A stretch of DNA of 64,000 bases from Aphanothece cf. minutissima CCALA 015. GTDB taxonomy: Bacteria > Cyanobacteriota > Cyanobacteriia > PCC-6307 > Cyanobiaceae. The notes under the pieces are model-generated. The model was not told the origin of the DNA. It searched no databases and was given only the letters and a program-made list of their open reading frames with translations. Where the stretch lies: the NCBI GenBank assembly GCA_003003925.1, contig PVWP01000002.1:310001-374000 (forward strand). The letters run 5' to 3'. Position numbers and translations under genes: made by a program. Below are positions 20,548 through 30,326 of the stretch, in pieces. Each line of letters starts with the position of its first letter. The first letter of the stretch is position 1.

Positions 20548-22224
20548 TTGACCGTCCTGTCCGGCCCACGCCAGTCCACGGGCATTCACTTCGATGCCAT
20601 CGCCGATGCCCTGGCGGCCATCCGCAACGGTGAGTCGATCGTGGTGGTCGATGACGAGAACCGGGAAAACGAAGGGGACCTGATCTGCGCGGCCCAGTTC
20701 GCCACCCCCCAGCAGATCAACTTCATGGCCACCGATGCCCGGGGGCTGATCTGCCTGGCGATGGAGGGCGAGCGGCTCGATGCCCTGGATCTGCCCCTGA
20801 TGGTGGATCGCAACACCGACAGCAACCAGACCGCCTTCACCGTGAGCGTGGATGCGGGTCCGGAGCGGGGGGTGAGCACGGGCATCTCGGCGGAGGACCG
20901 GGCCCGGACGATCCAGGTGGCGATCCACCCCGATACCCGGCCCGGCGACCTGCGCCGACCGGGCCACATCTTCCCGCTGCGGGCCCGCCAGGGCGGAGTG
21001 CTGCAGCGGGCGGGCCACACCGAGGCGGCCGTCGACCTGGCCCGGCTGGCGGGCCTTTACCCGGCCGGTGTGATCTGCGAAATCCAGAATCCCGATGGCT
21101 CCATGGCCCGGCTGGCCCAGCTGGCAGACTACGCGCGCCACCACGGCCTGCGGCTGATCAGCATCGCCGACCTGATCCGCTACCGCCTCGACACCGAGCG
21201 GTTCGTGGCCCGCCAGGCGGAGGCCACCCTGCCCAGCAGCTTCGGCCAGTTCCGGGCGATCGGCTACCGCAACGAACTCGACGGCAGCGAGCACGTGGCG
21301 ATCGTCAAGGGCTACCCGGAACGCGGCAGTGGTCCGGTGCTGGTGCGGGTGCACTCGGAGTGCCTCACCGGCGACGCCTTCGGCTCGCTCCGCTGCGACT
21401 GCCGCCCCCAGCTGGAGGCGGCGCTTCGCATGATCGAGTCGGCCGGGGAGGGGGTGGTGGTCTACCTGCGCCAGGAAGGGCGGGGCATCGGCCTGATCAA
21501 CAAGCTCAAGGCCTACAGCCTCCAGGACGGCGGGCTTGACACGGTGGAGGCCAACGAACGGCTGGGCTTCGCCGCCGACCTGCGCAACTACGGCGTCGGC
21601 GCCCAGATCCTCAGCGACCTGGGGGTGCGCCGGCTGCGCCTGATCACCAACAACCCCCGCAAGATCGCCGGTCTGGGCGGCTACGGCCTCCAGGTGGTCG
21701 ACCGGGTGCCGCTGGTGATGGATCCCGGCATCCACAACGCCGCCTACCTGCGGGTGAAGCGCACCAAGCTCGGCCACCTGATGGAGGCCGAATCCCACGG
21801 CCTCACGGCGGTGCTGGGCTGGCACGGCCCCCACGACCCCTTGCTGGGGGCCAGCCGTCTGGAGGTGCTGCGGGAGTGGGCAAGGCGCAAGGGGCTGCTG
21901 CTGGAGCGCGAGGAGGACCCCCGCCTGCTGGCCCTGCTCGACGGTCCCGGGCTTGGCCTGCTGCTGGCGGCCCACCAGTCCCGCCAGCTCACGGCCGCCG
22001 ACCTGGCCGGGCCGCTGATGGAGATGGCCCGCTGGCAGGGAACCACCGGCGTGAACCTGCTGCTGGCGCCCGATGCCCGCCGCAAGGGCCATCCGAGCAT
22101 CGATCTGGAGCCGGAGCGTCGCCAGCTGACCGACCTGGTGCCGCCTGAGGGCAGCGAGCAGGCGCTGACCCTCACCTGCCCGCTGCTCAACCTCACCCCC
22201 GGGGCCTTCATCGTCTGGTCCTGA
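20548..22224 (+). CDS. ribBA: bifunctional 3,4-dihydroxy-2-butanone 4-phosphate synthase / GTP cyclohydrolase II
   Basis: It makes both riboflavin precursors. The TTG start gives 558 residues. The N-terminal DHBP synthase domain (about 1-210) has [17 protein letters not shown] and [12 protein letters not shown]. The GTP cyclohydrolase II domain (about 215-410) has [23 protein letters not shown] with the zinc cysteines, and [17 protein letters not shown] further ~145-residue C-terminal part ([23 protein letters not shown] onward) has no catalytic motif I recognise; similar tails occur in picocyanobacterial RibBA as far as I recall. No FMN riboswitch precedes it. Confidence 0.95.
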   Translation: MTVLSGPRQSTGIHFDAIADALAAIRNGESIVVVDDENRENEGDLICAAQFATPQQINFMATDARGLICLAMEGERLDALDLPLMVDRNTDSNQTAFTVSVDAGPERGVSTGISAEDRARTIQVAIHPDTRPGDLRRPGHIFPLRARQGGVLQRAGHTEAAVDLARLAGLYPAGVICEIQNPDGSMARLAQLADYARHHGLRLISIADLIRYRLDTERFVARQAEATLPSSFGQFRAIGYRNELDGSEHVAIVKGYPERGSGPVLVRVHSECLTGDAFGSLRCDCRPQLEAALRMIESAGEGVVVYLRQEGRGIGLINKLKAYSLQDGGLDTVEANERLGFAADLRNYGVGAQILSDLGVRRLRLITNNPRKIAGLGGYGLQVVDRVPLVMDPGIHNAAYLRVKRTKLGHLMEAESHGLTAVLGWHGPHDPLLGASRLEVLREWARRKGLLLEREEDPRLLALLDGPGLGLLLAAHQSRQLTAADLAGPLMEMARWQGTTGVNLLLAPDARRKGHPSIDLEPERRQLTDLVPPEGSEQALTLTCPLLNLTPGAFIVWS

Positions 22225-22274
22225 GGGGTTGCCCGGGGCCAGCGGCCCCGGCTGTCCACCAGCACCGGGTGTGG

Positions 22275-22715
22275 TCAGTCCTCGATCGTCACCGTGCGGA
22301 TGCGGCTGCCGTTCTTCAGGGCCAGCACCACATCGATGTTCTCGGTGTGGCCGAACACGGTGTGCTGGCCATCCAGGTGGGGCTGGGGGCCATGGCACAG
22401 GAAGAACTGGCTGCCGCCGGTGTTGCGGCCCGCATGGGCCATCGACAGGCTGCCGGCCTTGTGCTTCTGGGCGTTGATCTCACAAGGGATGGTGTAGCCG
22501 GGACCGCCGGTACCGGCCATGCCGCGGGCACCCTCGCGACTGTTGGGGCACCCTCCCTGGGCCATGAAGCCGTCGATCACCCGGTGGAAGGCCAGGCCGT
22601 CATAGAAGCCGTCCTTGGAGAGCTTCACGAAATTGGCGACGGTGCCGGGGGCATCGGCGTCGAACAGATCGATGGTGATCAGGCCGGCGTCGGTGTCCAT
22701 CAGGGCCTTGGTCAC
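22275..22715 (-). CDS. peptidyl-prolyl cis-trans isomerase, cyclophilin type
   Basis: This 146-residue single-domain cyclophilin has the family core intact: [45 protein letters not shown], and [26 protein letters not shown] with the catalytic Arg/Phe/His positions. I chose the GTG at 22715 ([11 protein letters not shown]) because homologous proteins start there; an upstream ATG would add 23 unrelated residues overlapping the divergent mtnP promoter. A minus-strand TACAGT (22736-22741) is a likely -10 box. Confidence 0.92.
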   Translation of the reverse strand: MTKALMDTDAGLITIDLFDADAPGTVANFVKLSKDGFYDGLAFHRVIDGFMAQGGCPNSREGARGMAGTGGPGYTIPCEINAQKHKAGSLSMAHAGRNTGGSQFFLCHGPQPHLDGQHTVFGHTENIDVVLALKNGSRIRTVTIED

Positions 22716-22764
22716 GGTCGAGGAGGCAAACTTCGACTGTATCCGTCCAGGGCACCTCGCATCC

Positions 22765-23748
22765 ATGGCCAGCACCGAGCCCCGTTCCCCGTCCCCCCAG
22801 GCCAGCGGTCTGCCGACGTCCGACCTTGCGAAGGCCCGTCTGGGGGTGCTCGGCGGCAGCGGCCTGTATGCCATGGAGGGCCTCGAGGACGTGCGTGAAC
22901 TGACGGTCGACACCCCCTACGGGGCCCCCTCCGACAGCCTGCGGATCGGCCGGATCGGCGATCTGGAGGTGGTGTTCCTGGCCCGGCACGGGCGTCACCA
23001 CACCTTCACCCCCAGCGAGGTTCCCTACCGGGCCAACCTCTGGGCCCTGCGCTCCCTCGGCGTGCGCTGGATCCTTTCGGTGTCCGCCGTGGGTTCCCTG
23101 CAGGAGAGCGTGCGGCCCCTCGACATGGTGGTGCCCGATCAGTTCATCGACCGCACCATGCAGCGGCCGCTCACCTTCTTCGGGGAGGGCCTGGTGGCCC
23201 ACGTCGGCAACGCGGACCCCTACTGCGCCGTGCTCTCCCGGGTCCTCGCCGACGTCAGCGACAGCCTGATGCCGGAAGGGCGCCAGCTGCACCGCGGCGG
23301 CACCTACCTCTGCATGGAGGGGCCGGCCTTCTCCACCCGGGCGGAATCCGAGCTCTACCGCTCCTGGGGCTGCACGGTGATCGGCATGACCAACCACACC
23401 GAGGCCCGGCTGGCCCGGGAGGCGGAGATGGCCTACGCCACCCTGGCGATGGTCACCGACTACGACTGCTGGCATGCCATGCACGACGCCGTCACCGTCG
23501 AGCTGGTGATTGACAACCTGCGGGCCAATGCGGCCCTGGCCCAGCAGATCGTGCGGCTGGCCGCCGAGCGGGTGCAGGCCCTGCGGCCCCCCAGCCCGGC
23601 CCACCAGGCCCTGCGCGATGCGCTGATGACGCCGCCCGCCCAGGTGCCGCCGGCCACCCGGCGCCGCACCGACCTGTTCACCGCTCCCTACTGGGGACCG
23701 TTCAGCGAGGGTGAGGTCACGAGGGAGACGACGCCGGCGGCAGGCTGA
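22765..23748 (+). CDS. mtnP: S-methyl-5'-thioadenosine phosphorylase
   Basis: It cleaves methylthioadenosine, a by-product of polyamine and SAM metabolism, to adenine and methylthioribose-1-phosphate. The ATG at 22765 yields 327 residues. Family signatures are [14 protein letters not shown] near residue 27, [25 protein letters not shown] near 72, [19 protein letters not shown] near 185 and [27 protein letters not shown] near 207. The last ~35 residues ([16 protein letters not shown]...) extend beyond the usual fold. The gene overlaps the convergent murQ by 32 nt. Confidence 0.94.
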   Translation: MASTEPRSPSPQASGLPTSDLAKARLGVLGGSGLYAMEGLEDVRELTVDTPYGAPSDSLRIGRIGDLEVVFLARHGRHHTFTPSEVPYRANLWALRSLGVRWILSVSAVGSLQESVRPLDMVVPDQFIDRTMQRPLTFFGEGLVAHVGNADPYCAVLSRVLADVSDSLMPEGRQLHRGGTYLCMEGPAFSTRAESELYRSWGCTVIGMTNHTEARLAREAEMAYATLAMVTDYDCWHAMHDAVTVELVIDNLRANAALAQQIVRLAAERVQALRPPSPAHQALRDALMTPPAQVPPATRRRTDLFTAPYWGPFSEGEVTRETTPAAG

Positions 23749-24661
23749 CCCCGAGGGCCTCAAGGCACTGGCGCAGGCCGGGGCCGTGGCGTTCCAGGGC
23801 CGACCGGGCCGCTCCGGCCTCAAGCCCGGAGGCGGCCATCAGCAGCGCCAGGCGCACCGATCCTCCGGCCCGCTCCAGCAATCCCAGCCCCTGATCACGT
23901 GGTACGCCGGCCAGATCCCGCAGGATGCGCAGGGCCCGGTCCTCCAGCTTGCTGTTGGTGACCGCCACATCCACCATCCGGTTGCCGTACACCTTGCCCA
24001 GGCGCACCATCACGCCGGTGGAGAGGATGTTGAGGGCCATCTTGGTGGCGGTGCCCGCCTTGAGCCGGGTGGAGCCGGTCAGCAGTTCCGGCCCGGTCAG
24101 CAGGCGGATGTCGATGTCACAGGGCATCGGCACCTGCTCGGCGGGCACGCAGGCCATGGCCACGGTGAGGGCCCCGATCGCCTGGCCGTGGGCCAGCCCC
24201 CCCAGCACGTAGGGGGTGGTGCCGCCGGCGGCGATGCCCACCAGGGCATCATCCGGGCCGAAGCCCCGCTGGATGAGGTCGTCGCGGCCCGCCTCCCGCA
24301 GGTCCTCCAGTCCTTCGGAGCTGCGCAGCAGGGCCGCCGCCCCGCCCGCCAGCACCCCCTGCACCAGCTCGGGGGGACTGCAGAAGGTGGGCGGACACTC
24401 CGCCGCGTCCAGCACCCCGAGCCGTCCGGAGGTTCCCGCCCCCAGGTAGAAGAGGCGCCCGCCTCCGGCGAGCCGCGCCGCAATGGCGTCGATGGCGGCC
24501 GCCAGCTCCCCGGCGGCGGCGGCCACCGCCTGCTGGGGCAGCAGGTCGTTGGCACAGAAGAGCTCCACCAGGCTGGCCGTGGGCAGCCGGTCGAGGGTCT
24601 CGCTGGCCGGGTTGGGCCGCTCGGTGAGCAGGTGACCCCTGTCGCCGCCTGGGGCACTCAA
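23717..24661 (-). CDS. murQ: N-acetylmuramic acid 6-phosphate etherase
   Basis: It splits MurNAc-6-P into GlcNAc-6-P and lactate during peptidoglycan recycling. The 314-residue sequence has the SIS-domain block YLGAGTSGRLGVLDAAECPPTF near residue 94, followed by GIAAGGTTPYVLGGL near 157 and MALNILSTGVMVRLGKVYGNRMVDV near 216. The start is the typical LLTERPNPASETLDRL. Its ATG overlaps the stop of DUF3110 by 4 nt, so the pair is probably coupled. Confidence 0.95.
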   Translation of the reverse strand: MSAPGGDRGHLLTERPNPASETLDRLPTASLVELFCANDLLPQQAVAAAAGELAAAIDAIAARLAGGGRLFYLGAGTSGRLGVLDAAECPPTFCSPPELVQGVLAGGAAALLRSSEGLEDLREAGRDDLIQRGFGPDDALVGIAAGGTTPYVLGGLAHGQAIGALTVAMACVPAEQVPMPCDIDIRLLTGPELLTGSTRLKAGTATKMALNILSTGVMVRLGKVYGNRMVDVAVTNSKLEDRALRILRDLAGVPRDQGLGLLERAGGSVRLALLMAASGLEAGAARSALERHGPGLRQCLEALGVSLPPASSPS

Positions 24662-25089
24662 AGCAGACCTTCGAGGCGACGGCGGAAGGCCTCCAGCTCC
24701 GAATCGCCGCTGGGCCCGTCGGCATCCGCCCCGTCGGCGGGGGCCGGATCCTCCTTCCAGCCCGTCACTTCCATGTTGCGTTCGGGCGGGGCGAGCAGCA
24801 GCCGCTCCTCCTCGCTCTCGGGCATGAAGCCGGCGGGGACGAAGCGGGCCTCGTAGCCCGCCTCGGCGCAGAAATCCTCCAGATCCTGGCGATTGAGGGC
24901 CTCGACACAGGGCACCGGAAAGTCCTGGGCCTCGAGCAGCCCGGCGTAGCGCTCGGCGTCGTCGGGGTTCTCGAACAACAGCACCACCGTCCGACCGCCG
25001 AGTTCGAGCGAATGGATGCCTTCCTGGTCGCTGCCCGGATCGAACAGCAGGACATGCACCGGGTTGGGTGGGAGACCGCCGTCTGTCAC
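24658..25089 (-). CDS. DUF3110 family protein
   Basis: This 143-residue acidic, soluble protein matches the DUF3110 family, found in cyanobacteria and plants. Family parts are VHVLLFDPGSDQEGIHSLEL near residue 11 and VVLLFENPDDAERYAGLLEAQDFP near 35, followed by a variable Glu/Asp/Pro-rich C-terminus. No active-site pattern is evident. It overlaps murQ by 4 nt; whether it contributes to peptidoglycan recycling is not known. Confidence 0.75.
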   Translation of the reverse strand: MTDGGLPPNPVHVLLFDPGSDQEGIHSLELGGRTVVLLFENPDDAERYAGLLEAQDFPVPCVEALNRQDLEDFCAEAGYEARFVPAGFMPESEEERLLLAPPERNMEVTGWKEDPAPADGADADGPSGDSELEAFRRRLEGLL

Positions 25090-25145
25090 ATCGTCAGGGG
25101 TGGGGCGCAGGCCAGTGTCTCATCCGTTGGCGGTCGATGGGGCGT

Positions 25146-26090
25146 TCAGTCCCCGTCCCTGGGGCCGTTCTGTTCCCGGTCCAGCTCCCGCAGCCGCCGG
25201 AACAGGGCCTCCTCTGCCTCCGTCGGCCGCTCCGGAACCACGATTCTCACCTCCACCAGCTGGTCGCCGCGCTGCTCCCCCAGCCGCTGCCCCCGCTGCC
25301 GCAGCCGCAGCAGCCGGCCGCTGGAGGATCCGGGCGGCACCCGCAGCCGCACAGGCCCCTCCAGGGTCGGCACCACCGCCTGACAGCCGAGGGCGGCATC
25401 GGCGGGATGGAGATCGAGCTGGTAGAGCACCCGCAGGCCATCGATGCGCAGACCCTCCGCGGTGCGCACCCGCAGCTGCAGGAAGTGGTCGGCCCCGCCG
25501 GGCGCCACTCCCGCCAGCCGCAGCCGCCAGCCATCCCCCGCCAGGGGAGGGGTCCAGACCTCCACCACCGTGCCGTCCCGCAGCTCCAGCTCCAGCCGCT
25601 GACCACTGAGCGCCTGCTCCGGGGCGAGGCTCACGAGGGTCTCCTCGTCGGTGGCGGCCATCACCGGTGGCGGCGCGGCCGGCGCCGTCGCCACCTCGCC
25701 GGCCGCCGGGGGTTCCTCCTCGACCGGATCCTCGTCCCAGTCACGGGGACGGCGCCTGTCCTGGCCGAACAGTTCCGCCAGGTAGTCCTCGAAGCGGGGA
25801 AAGCCGCTGGCGAAGGGATCGGCGTCGAGGCCGGCGCTGTCCTGGCCCTCCCCGGCTTCCCAGGCGCGACGGCGGACCGGATCGGAGAGCACCGCGTAGG
25901 CCTCGTTGACCCGCTTGAAGCGGGCCTCGGCCACCGGGTCGTTGCCGTTCAGATCGGGGTGCCAGCGGCGGGCCTGCTGGCGGAAGGCCCGCTTGATGCT
26001 GGCGGCGTCGGCGCCCGGAACCAGCCCGAGCACCTCCCAGTGATCGCGGGCGGCCGTGGCCGCCGGGTCCGACGTGGGGGACTGGCTCAC
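25146..26090 (-). CDS. DnaJ-type J-domain cochaperone without zinc fingers
   Basis: This 314-residue cochaperone has an N-terminal J domain (about residues 17-83: HWEVLGLVPGADAASIKRAFRQ, with the HPD motif in RWHPDLNG) and a C-terminal beta-domain (about 165-300: [39 protein letters not shown]). The CxxCxGxG repeats of DnaJ type A are absent, so it is a CbpA/type B-like protein. It follows dnaK3 by 5 nt on the same strand. The pairing matches the dnaK3-dnaJ arrangement of Synechocystis (sll1932/sll1933). Confidence 0.9.
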   Translation of the reverse strand: MSQSPTSDPAATAARDHWEVLGLVPGADAASIKRAFRQQARRWHPDLNGNDPVAEARFKRVNEAYAVLSDPVRRRAWEAGEGQDSAGLDADPFASGFPRFEDYLAELFGQDRRRPRDWDEDPVEEEPPAAGEVATAPAAPPPVMAATDEETLVSLAPEQALSGQRLELELRDGTVVEVWTPPLAGDGWRLRLAGVAPGGADHFLQLRVRTAEGLRIDGLRVLYQLDLHPADAALGCQAVVPTLEGPVRLRVPPGSSSGRLLRLRQRGQRLGEQRGDQLVEVRIVVPERPTEAEEALFRRLRELDREQNGPRDGD

Positions 26091-26095
26091 GACCC

Positions 26096-28243
26096 TCAGC
26101 TATCGGCCCAGGGATCGTCCTGGTCGTAGCGGCCGGCGCGGCGGGGGCGGTGCCGCTCGCCGGAGACCTCGCGGTCGTAGGGCTCCTGGCGATCCCAGGG
26201 GCGACCGTTGTCCCAGCGGCGGGGGGGGAGGTCGTCGTCGTAGCCGGCCTCCCGCTCGGCGAAGCGGCCGAGGGGGTACGGATCCCGCTGCAGCGGCCGG
26301 GGCGGGCTCGACCAGGGGTCGGAGCGGCCCGATCCGCCCCAGTCGTCCCAGTCGTCGTCGGAGAAGAGTTCGTCCTTGAGGGACCCCAGGGTGTTCTTGA
26401 GGCCCTTGAGGGGTCCGCTCTCCGCCCGTCGTTCGCCCAGCAGGCGGCGGTTGAGGCCGAACAGGGCCTCCTGCAGCTGGCTCACGGCCAGTTCGAGGTC
26501 GGCGGGGTCCTCCTGGGTGAGCACGTCCTGCACATCCCGCAGGGCCAGCTCCACGGCACGCTGCTGGCGGTCGGCACCGGCGGGGCCCAGCTCCAGGGCG
26601 GCATCCCGCAGCCGCCGCTCGGCCTGGGCCACCAGGGTCTGGGCGCGGTTGCGGCGGTCGATCACGGCCCGCTTGCGGCGGTCCTCCACTGACTTGCGCT
26701 CCGCTTCCTCCAGCAGCCGGTTGATCTCCTCCTCACTGAGGTTCGAGCCCCCCTGGATCGAGACGCTCTGCTGGCGCCCGGTGGTGCGGTCGGTGGCGGA
26801 CACCTGCAGCAGACCGTTGGCGTCGATGTCGAAGGACACCTGCACCTGGGGCACACCGCGGGGGGCCGGCGGGATGCCGGAGAGGCGGAAGCGGCCGAGG
26901 GACTTGTTGTCGGCCGCCATCTGGCGCTCCCCCTGGAGCACGTGGATCTCCACCGACGACTGGTTGGCCTCCGAGGTGCTGAACAGGTCCGACTTGCGGA
27001 CCGGAATCGGGGTGTTGCGGGGGATCAGCACCTTCATCACCCCACCGATCGTCTCCAGCCCGAGGGAGAGGGGCGTGACGTCGTTGAGCATCAGGTCGCG
27101 CAGCTCACCGGTGAGGATGCCGGCCTGCACCGCCGCACCGATCGCCACCACCTCGTCGGGGTTGACCGACTGGCAGGGTTCCCGGGGAATCAGGGTGCGC
27201 ACCATCTCCTGGACCATCGGCATGCGGGTGGAGCCGCCCACCAGCACGACGTCATCGATGGCGTCGGCACTCAGACCCGAATCCCGCAGGGCCCGCTGGA
27301 CCGGACGCAGCAGCCGGTCGAGCAGGTCGGGGCAGAGCCCCTCGAAGGTGCCCCGCTCCAGGGTGGTCTCGATGTGGAGGGGGCCGTCGGGGCCCGTGGC
27401 GATGAACGGCAGCGACAGCGGCGTGCTCTGCACGCCCGAGAGCTCCTGCTTGGCCTTCTCGGCGGCCTCGGTGAGCCGCTGCAGTGCCTGGCGGTCGCGG
27501 CGCAGGTCGATGGTGTGCTCCGCCAGGAAGGCCTCGGCCACCCAGTCGACGATGCGGCGGTCCCAGTCGTTGCCTCCCAGCTGCGTGTCACCGCTGGTGG
27601 CCATCACATCGAAGACGCCGTTGGCGATGCGCAGCACGGAGACGTCGAAGGTGCCGCCGCCGAGGTCGAACACCAGCACCCGCTTCACGGTGCTGCGGTC
27701 AAAGCCATAGGCCAGCGCCGCCGCGGTGGGTTCGTTGAGGATCCGCTCCACCGTGATGCCCGCCAGCCGGCCGGCGTCGCGGGTGGCCTGGCGCTGGGCA
27801 TCGTTGAAATAGGCCGGCACCGTGATCACCGCCGCCTCGACCGCCTCGCCCAGGTAGGTGGTGGCGTCGTCCACCAGCTTGCGCAGGATCGAGGCCACCA
27901 GTTCCTCGGGGGCGTACTCCCGTTCCGTGGCCGGGCAGATGACGCGCACGTTGCCCTGGTCGTTGGCCCGCACGCTGTAGGGCACCCCCAGGCTGCCCTC
28001 GTCGAGTTCGTCCCAGCTGCGGCCGACGAAGCGCTTGAGATTGGCGAAGGTGTTGCGGGGATTGAGCACCAGCTGGCGCCGGGCCAGCTGGCCCACCAGC
28101 AGTTCCTGGTCGCGGCTGAACCCCACCACCGAGGGGGTGGTGCGCCCCCCCTCCGCATTGGCGATGACCTGGGGCCGGCCGCCTTCGAGCACGGCCACCA
28201 CCGAATTGGTGGTGCCCAGATCGATGCCGACGATGCGCCCCAT
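26096..28243 (-). CDS. dnaK3: Hsp70 chaperone, DnaK3-like
   Basis: This 715-residue Hsp70 has all ATPase-domain blocks: GIDLGTTNSVVAVLEGG at 5-21, VITVPAYFNDAQRQATRDAG near 139, VFDLGGGTFDVSVL near 190 and VVLVGGSTRMPMVQEMV near 327. The substrate-binding domain starts after LMLNDVTPLSLGLETIGG near 385. The last ~100 residues are Asp/Arg/Trp/Pro-rich low-complexity sequence and lack the usual acidic DnaK tail motif. Adjacency to a zinc-finger-less dnaJ supports the DnaK3 class, which in Synechocystis is thylakoid-associated; assignment to DnaK1 is not excluded. Confidence 0.88.
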   Translation of the reverse strand: MGRIVGIDLGTTNSVVAVLEGGRPQVIANAEGGRTTPSVVGFSRDQELLVGQLARRQLVLNPRNTFANLKRFVGRSWDELDEGSLGVPYSVRANDQGNVRVICPATEREYAPEELVASILRKLVDDATTYLGEAVEAAVITVPAYFNDAQRQATRDAGRLAGITVERILNEPTAAALAYGFDRSTVKRVLVFDLGGGTFDVSVLRIANGVFDVMATSGDTQLGGNDWDRRIVDWVAEAFLAEHTIDLRRDRQALQRLTEAAEKAKQELSGVQSTPLSLPFIATGPDGPLHIETTLERGTFEGLCPDLLDRLLRPVQRALRDSGLSADAIDDVVLVGGSTRMPMVQEMVRTLIPREPCQSVNPDEVVAIGAAVQAGILTGELRDLMLNDVTPLSLGLETIGGVMKVLIPRNTPIPVRKSDLFSTSEANQSSVEIHVLQGERQMAADNKSLGRFRLSGIPPAPRGVPQVQVSFDIDANGLLQVSATDRTTGRQQSVSIQGGSNLSEEEINRLLEEAERKSVEDRRKRAVIDRRNRAQTLVAQAERRLRDAALELGPAGADRQQRAVELALRDVQDVLTQEDPADLELAVSQLQEALFGLNRRLLGERRAESGPLKGLKNTLGSLKDELFSDDDWDDWGGSGRSDPWSSPPRPLQRDPYPLGRFAEREAGYDDDLPPRRWDNGRPWDRQEPYDREVSGERHRPRRAGRYDQDDPWADS

Positions 28244-28286
28244 GGAAGTCCTGATGGCGGCCCAACGCTACCGGAGCCTGTCGACC

Positions 28287-28305
28287 GTTAAACCGAGCTT
28301 AAACG
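28287..28305 (+). promoter_or_regulatory. putative Pho box upstream of pstC
   Basis: Two 8-bp elements, GTTAAACC (28287-28294) and CTTAAACG (28298-28305), are separated by exactly 3 bp. This gives the 11-bp period described for cyanobacterial PhoB/SphR boxes built from PyTTAAPyPy(T/A)-like repeats. The match to each half is partial. The element lies 63 nt before pstC in the 124-nt spacer shared with the divergent dnaK3. A third looser TGAAAC lies further downstream but off register. Confidence 0.5.
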
Positions 28306-28367
28306 GGCCGGCTGAAACTCGTGCTGAGATCAGGAGCAACGTCCATGCCGAACGGCATCATTGCTGC

Positions 28368-29321
28368 ATGAGGAGCTCCCCCTCCACCGACGCGTTCACC
28401 CTCAGACGACGCCCCCCCCAGGAGAAGCTGGTCGACATCGGCTTCCGCCAGCTCACTCTGGTGCTGGCCGCCTCGGTCGGGGTCGTCCTTCTGGCGATCT
28501 TCGTGACGGTGTTCAGCGGTGCCAAGGAGGCCATGGCCACCTTCGGCCTCAAGTTCCTCACCACCTCCGCCTGGGATCCGGTCAATGAGGACTACGGCGC
28601 CCTGATCGCCATCTACGGCACCCTCGTCACCTCGATCCTGTCCCTGCTGATCGCCGTGCCCATCGGTCTGGGAACGGCGATCTTCATCACCGAAGACCTG
28701 CTCCCCCGGGGCCTGCGGGACCTGATCGGCCTGCTGGTGGAACTGCTGGCCGCCATTCCCTCGGTGGTGCTCGGTCTGTGGGCCATCTTCGTGATGGAGC
28801 CCGCGATCCGCCCGTTCCTCTCGTTCCTTCACAGCAGCCTCGGCTGGACCCCCTTCTTCTCCACCGAGCCCCAGGGTCCCGGCACGGCGCCGGCGATCCT
28901 GATCCTGGTGGTGATGGTGCTGCCGATCATCACCGCCATTTCCCGCGATGCCCTCAACCAGGTGCCGATCGAGCTGCGCCAGGGGGCCTACGGGGTGGGC
29001 ACCACCCGGTGGGGCGCCATCTTCAACGTCATCCTGCCGGCCGCCGTCTCCTCGATCATGGGCGGCGTGATGCTCTCGCTGGGCCGGGCCATGGGGGAGA
29101 CCATGGCGGTGACCATGATCATCGGCAACTCCCTCAATTTCAGTGTCTCCCTGCTGGCCCCGGGCAACACCATTTCCTCGATGCTGGCCAACCAGTTCGG
29201 TGAGGCGGATGGCATCCAGGTGTCGGCCCTGATGTATGCGGCCGTCGTTCTGATGATCCTCACCTTCGTCGTCAACGTGATGGCCCAGTGGATCGTGCGG
29301 CGCCTCAGCCTGCGCTACTGA
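28368..29321 (+). CDS. pstC: phosphate ABC transporter permease PstC
   Basis: This is one half of the membrane channel of the high-affinity phosphate importer. From the ATG at 28368 the protein has 317 residues with about six transmembrane segments; the first is LTLVLAASVGVVLLAIFVTVF near residue 25. The permease signature with the EAA-like loop is ALNQVPIELRQGAYGVGTTRWGAIFNVILPAAVSSI at about 195-230. The reading frame stays open upstream but has no similarity there. It leads pstC-pstA-pstB; no pstS or phoU is in the window. Confidence 0.95.
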   Translation: MRSSPSTDAFTLRRRPPQEKLVDIGFRQLTLVLAASVGVVLLAIFVTVFSGAKEAMATFGLKFLTTSAWDPVNEDYGALIAIYGTLVTSILSLLIAVPIGLGTAIFITEDLLPRGLRDLIGLLVELLAAIPSVVLGLWAIFVMEPAIRPFLSFLHSSLGWTPFFSTEPQGPGTAPAILILVVMVLPIITAISRDALNQVPIELRQGAYGVGTTRWGAIFNVILPAAVSSIMGGVMLSLGRAMGETMAVTMIIGNSLNFSVSLLAPGNTISSMLANQFGEADGIQVSALMYAAVVLMILTFVVNVMAQWIVRRLSLRY

Positions 29322-29368
29322 TTCGGTTTCCTCCCTCCACCCACCAGCCTTCACGACGTTCCCTGGCC

Positions 29369-30277
29369 ATGTCCGTCTCGACTCCGCCGACGACCCGTCT
29401 TTTCACGGAACGGCTCAGCCTCCATTACGACCCGTCCCTGAAGCGCAACCGCTTCAACCAGATCGCCACCGCCATCGCCGGATTCTTCGCCGTGGTGGCG
29501 GTGATCCCCCTGTTCCTGGTGATCATCTACGTGCTGATCCAGGGGGGACGGCTGCTCAGCCTGCAGCTGCTGACCGAGCTGCCCCCGGCCCCCGGCCTCG
29601 AAGGCGGCGGCATCGGCAACGCCATCCTGGGCACGATCGTCGTCACCCTCATCGCCTCCCTGATCGCCATCCCGGTGGGGGTGGGCGGTGGTGTCTACCT
29701 CTCCGAGTACGCCCAGAACGGCTGGTTCTCCCGCTTCGTGCGCTTCGGCAACGACGTGCTGGCCGGGGTGCCCTCGATCATCTGCGGCGTCTTCATCTAC
29801 TCCCTGATCGTCGCCACCCGGATCTTCTTCGACCAGAGCTTCAGCGCCATGGCCGGCGGCATCGCCCTGTCGGTGCTGATGCTTCCCACCGTCATCAAGA
29901 CCACCTACGAGGGACTGCTGCTGGTGCCCCAGGAACTGCGCTGGGGGGCCTACGGCGTCGGCGCCTCCCGCTTTGTGACCATCACCCGGATCACCCTGCC
30001 GGCCGCCTTCACCCCCATCGCCACGGGGGTGGTGCTGGGCATCGCCCGGGCCGCCGGAGAAACGGCGCCGCTGATCTTCACGGCCCTGTTCTCCCCCTTC
30101 TGGCCCGAGGGGGTGTTCAACCCGATCGCCACCATGTCGGTGCTGATCTTCAACTTCGCGATCATGCCCTACGAGGCCCAGAACGAACTCGCCTGGGCGG
30201 CCTCCTTCGTGCTGGTGATCATGATTCTCGGCGCCAACCTGCTGGCCCGCTGGATCAGCCGCGCCTCGCGCTCCTGA
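29369..30277 (+). CDS. pstA: phosphate ABC transporter permease PstA
   Basis: This 302-residue protein forms the second membrane half of the Pst importer. Transmembrane segments are evident ([22 protein letters not shown] near residue 36, and [23 protein letters not shown]). The EAA-type loop is [31 protein letters not shown] near residue 185. The ATG at 29369 starts 47 nt after pstC. Confidence 0.95.
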   Translation: MSVSTPPTTRLFTERLSLHYDPSLKRNRFNQIATAIAGFFAVVAVIPLFLVIIYVLIQGGRLLSLQLLTELPPAPGLEGGGIGNAILGTIVVTLIASLIAIPVGVGGGVYLSEYAQNGWFSRFVRFGNDVLAGVPSIICGVFIYSLIVATRIFFDQSFSAMAGGIALSVLMLPTVIKTTYEGLLLVPQELRWGAYGVGASRFVTITRITLPAAFTPIATGVVLGIARAAGETAPLIFTALFSPFWPEGVFNPIATMSVLIFNFAIMPYEAQNELAWAASFVLVIMILGANLLARWISRASRS

Positions 30278-30326
30278 CCCCCTCTACGTCCCCACTCCTC
30301 CGGCTCCGTCTTCTCCCATCCCTGCC

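Noticed and set aside
20083..22398. 771-codon open frame antisense to ribBA and running into argC
   Set aside because: Both argC and ribBA are fully supported in other frames; no motif is visible here.
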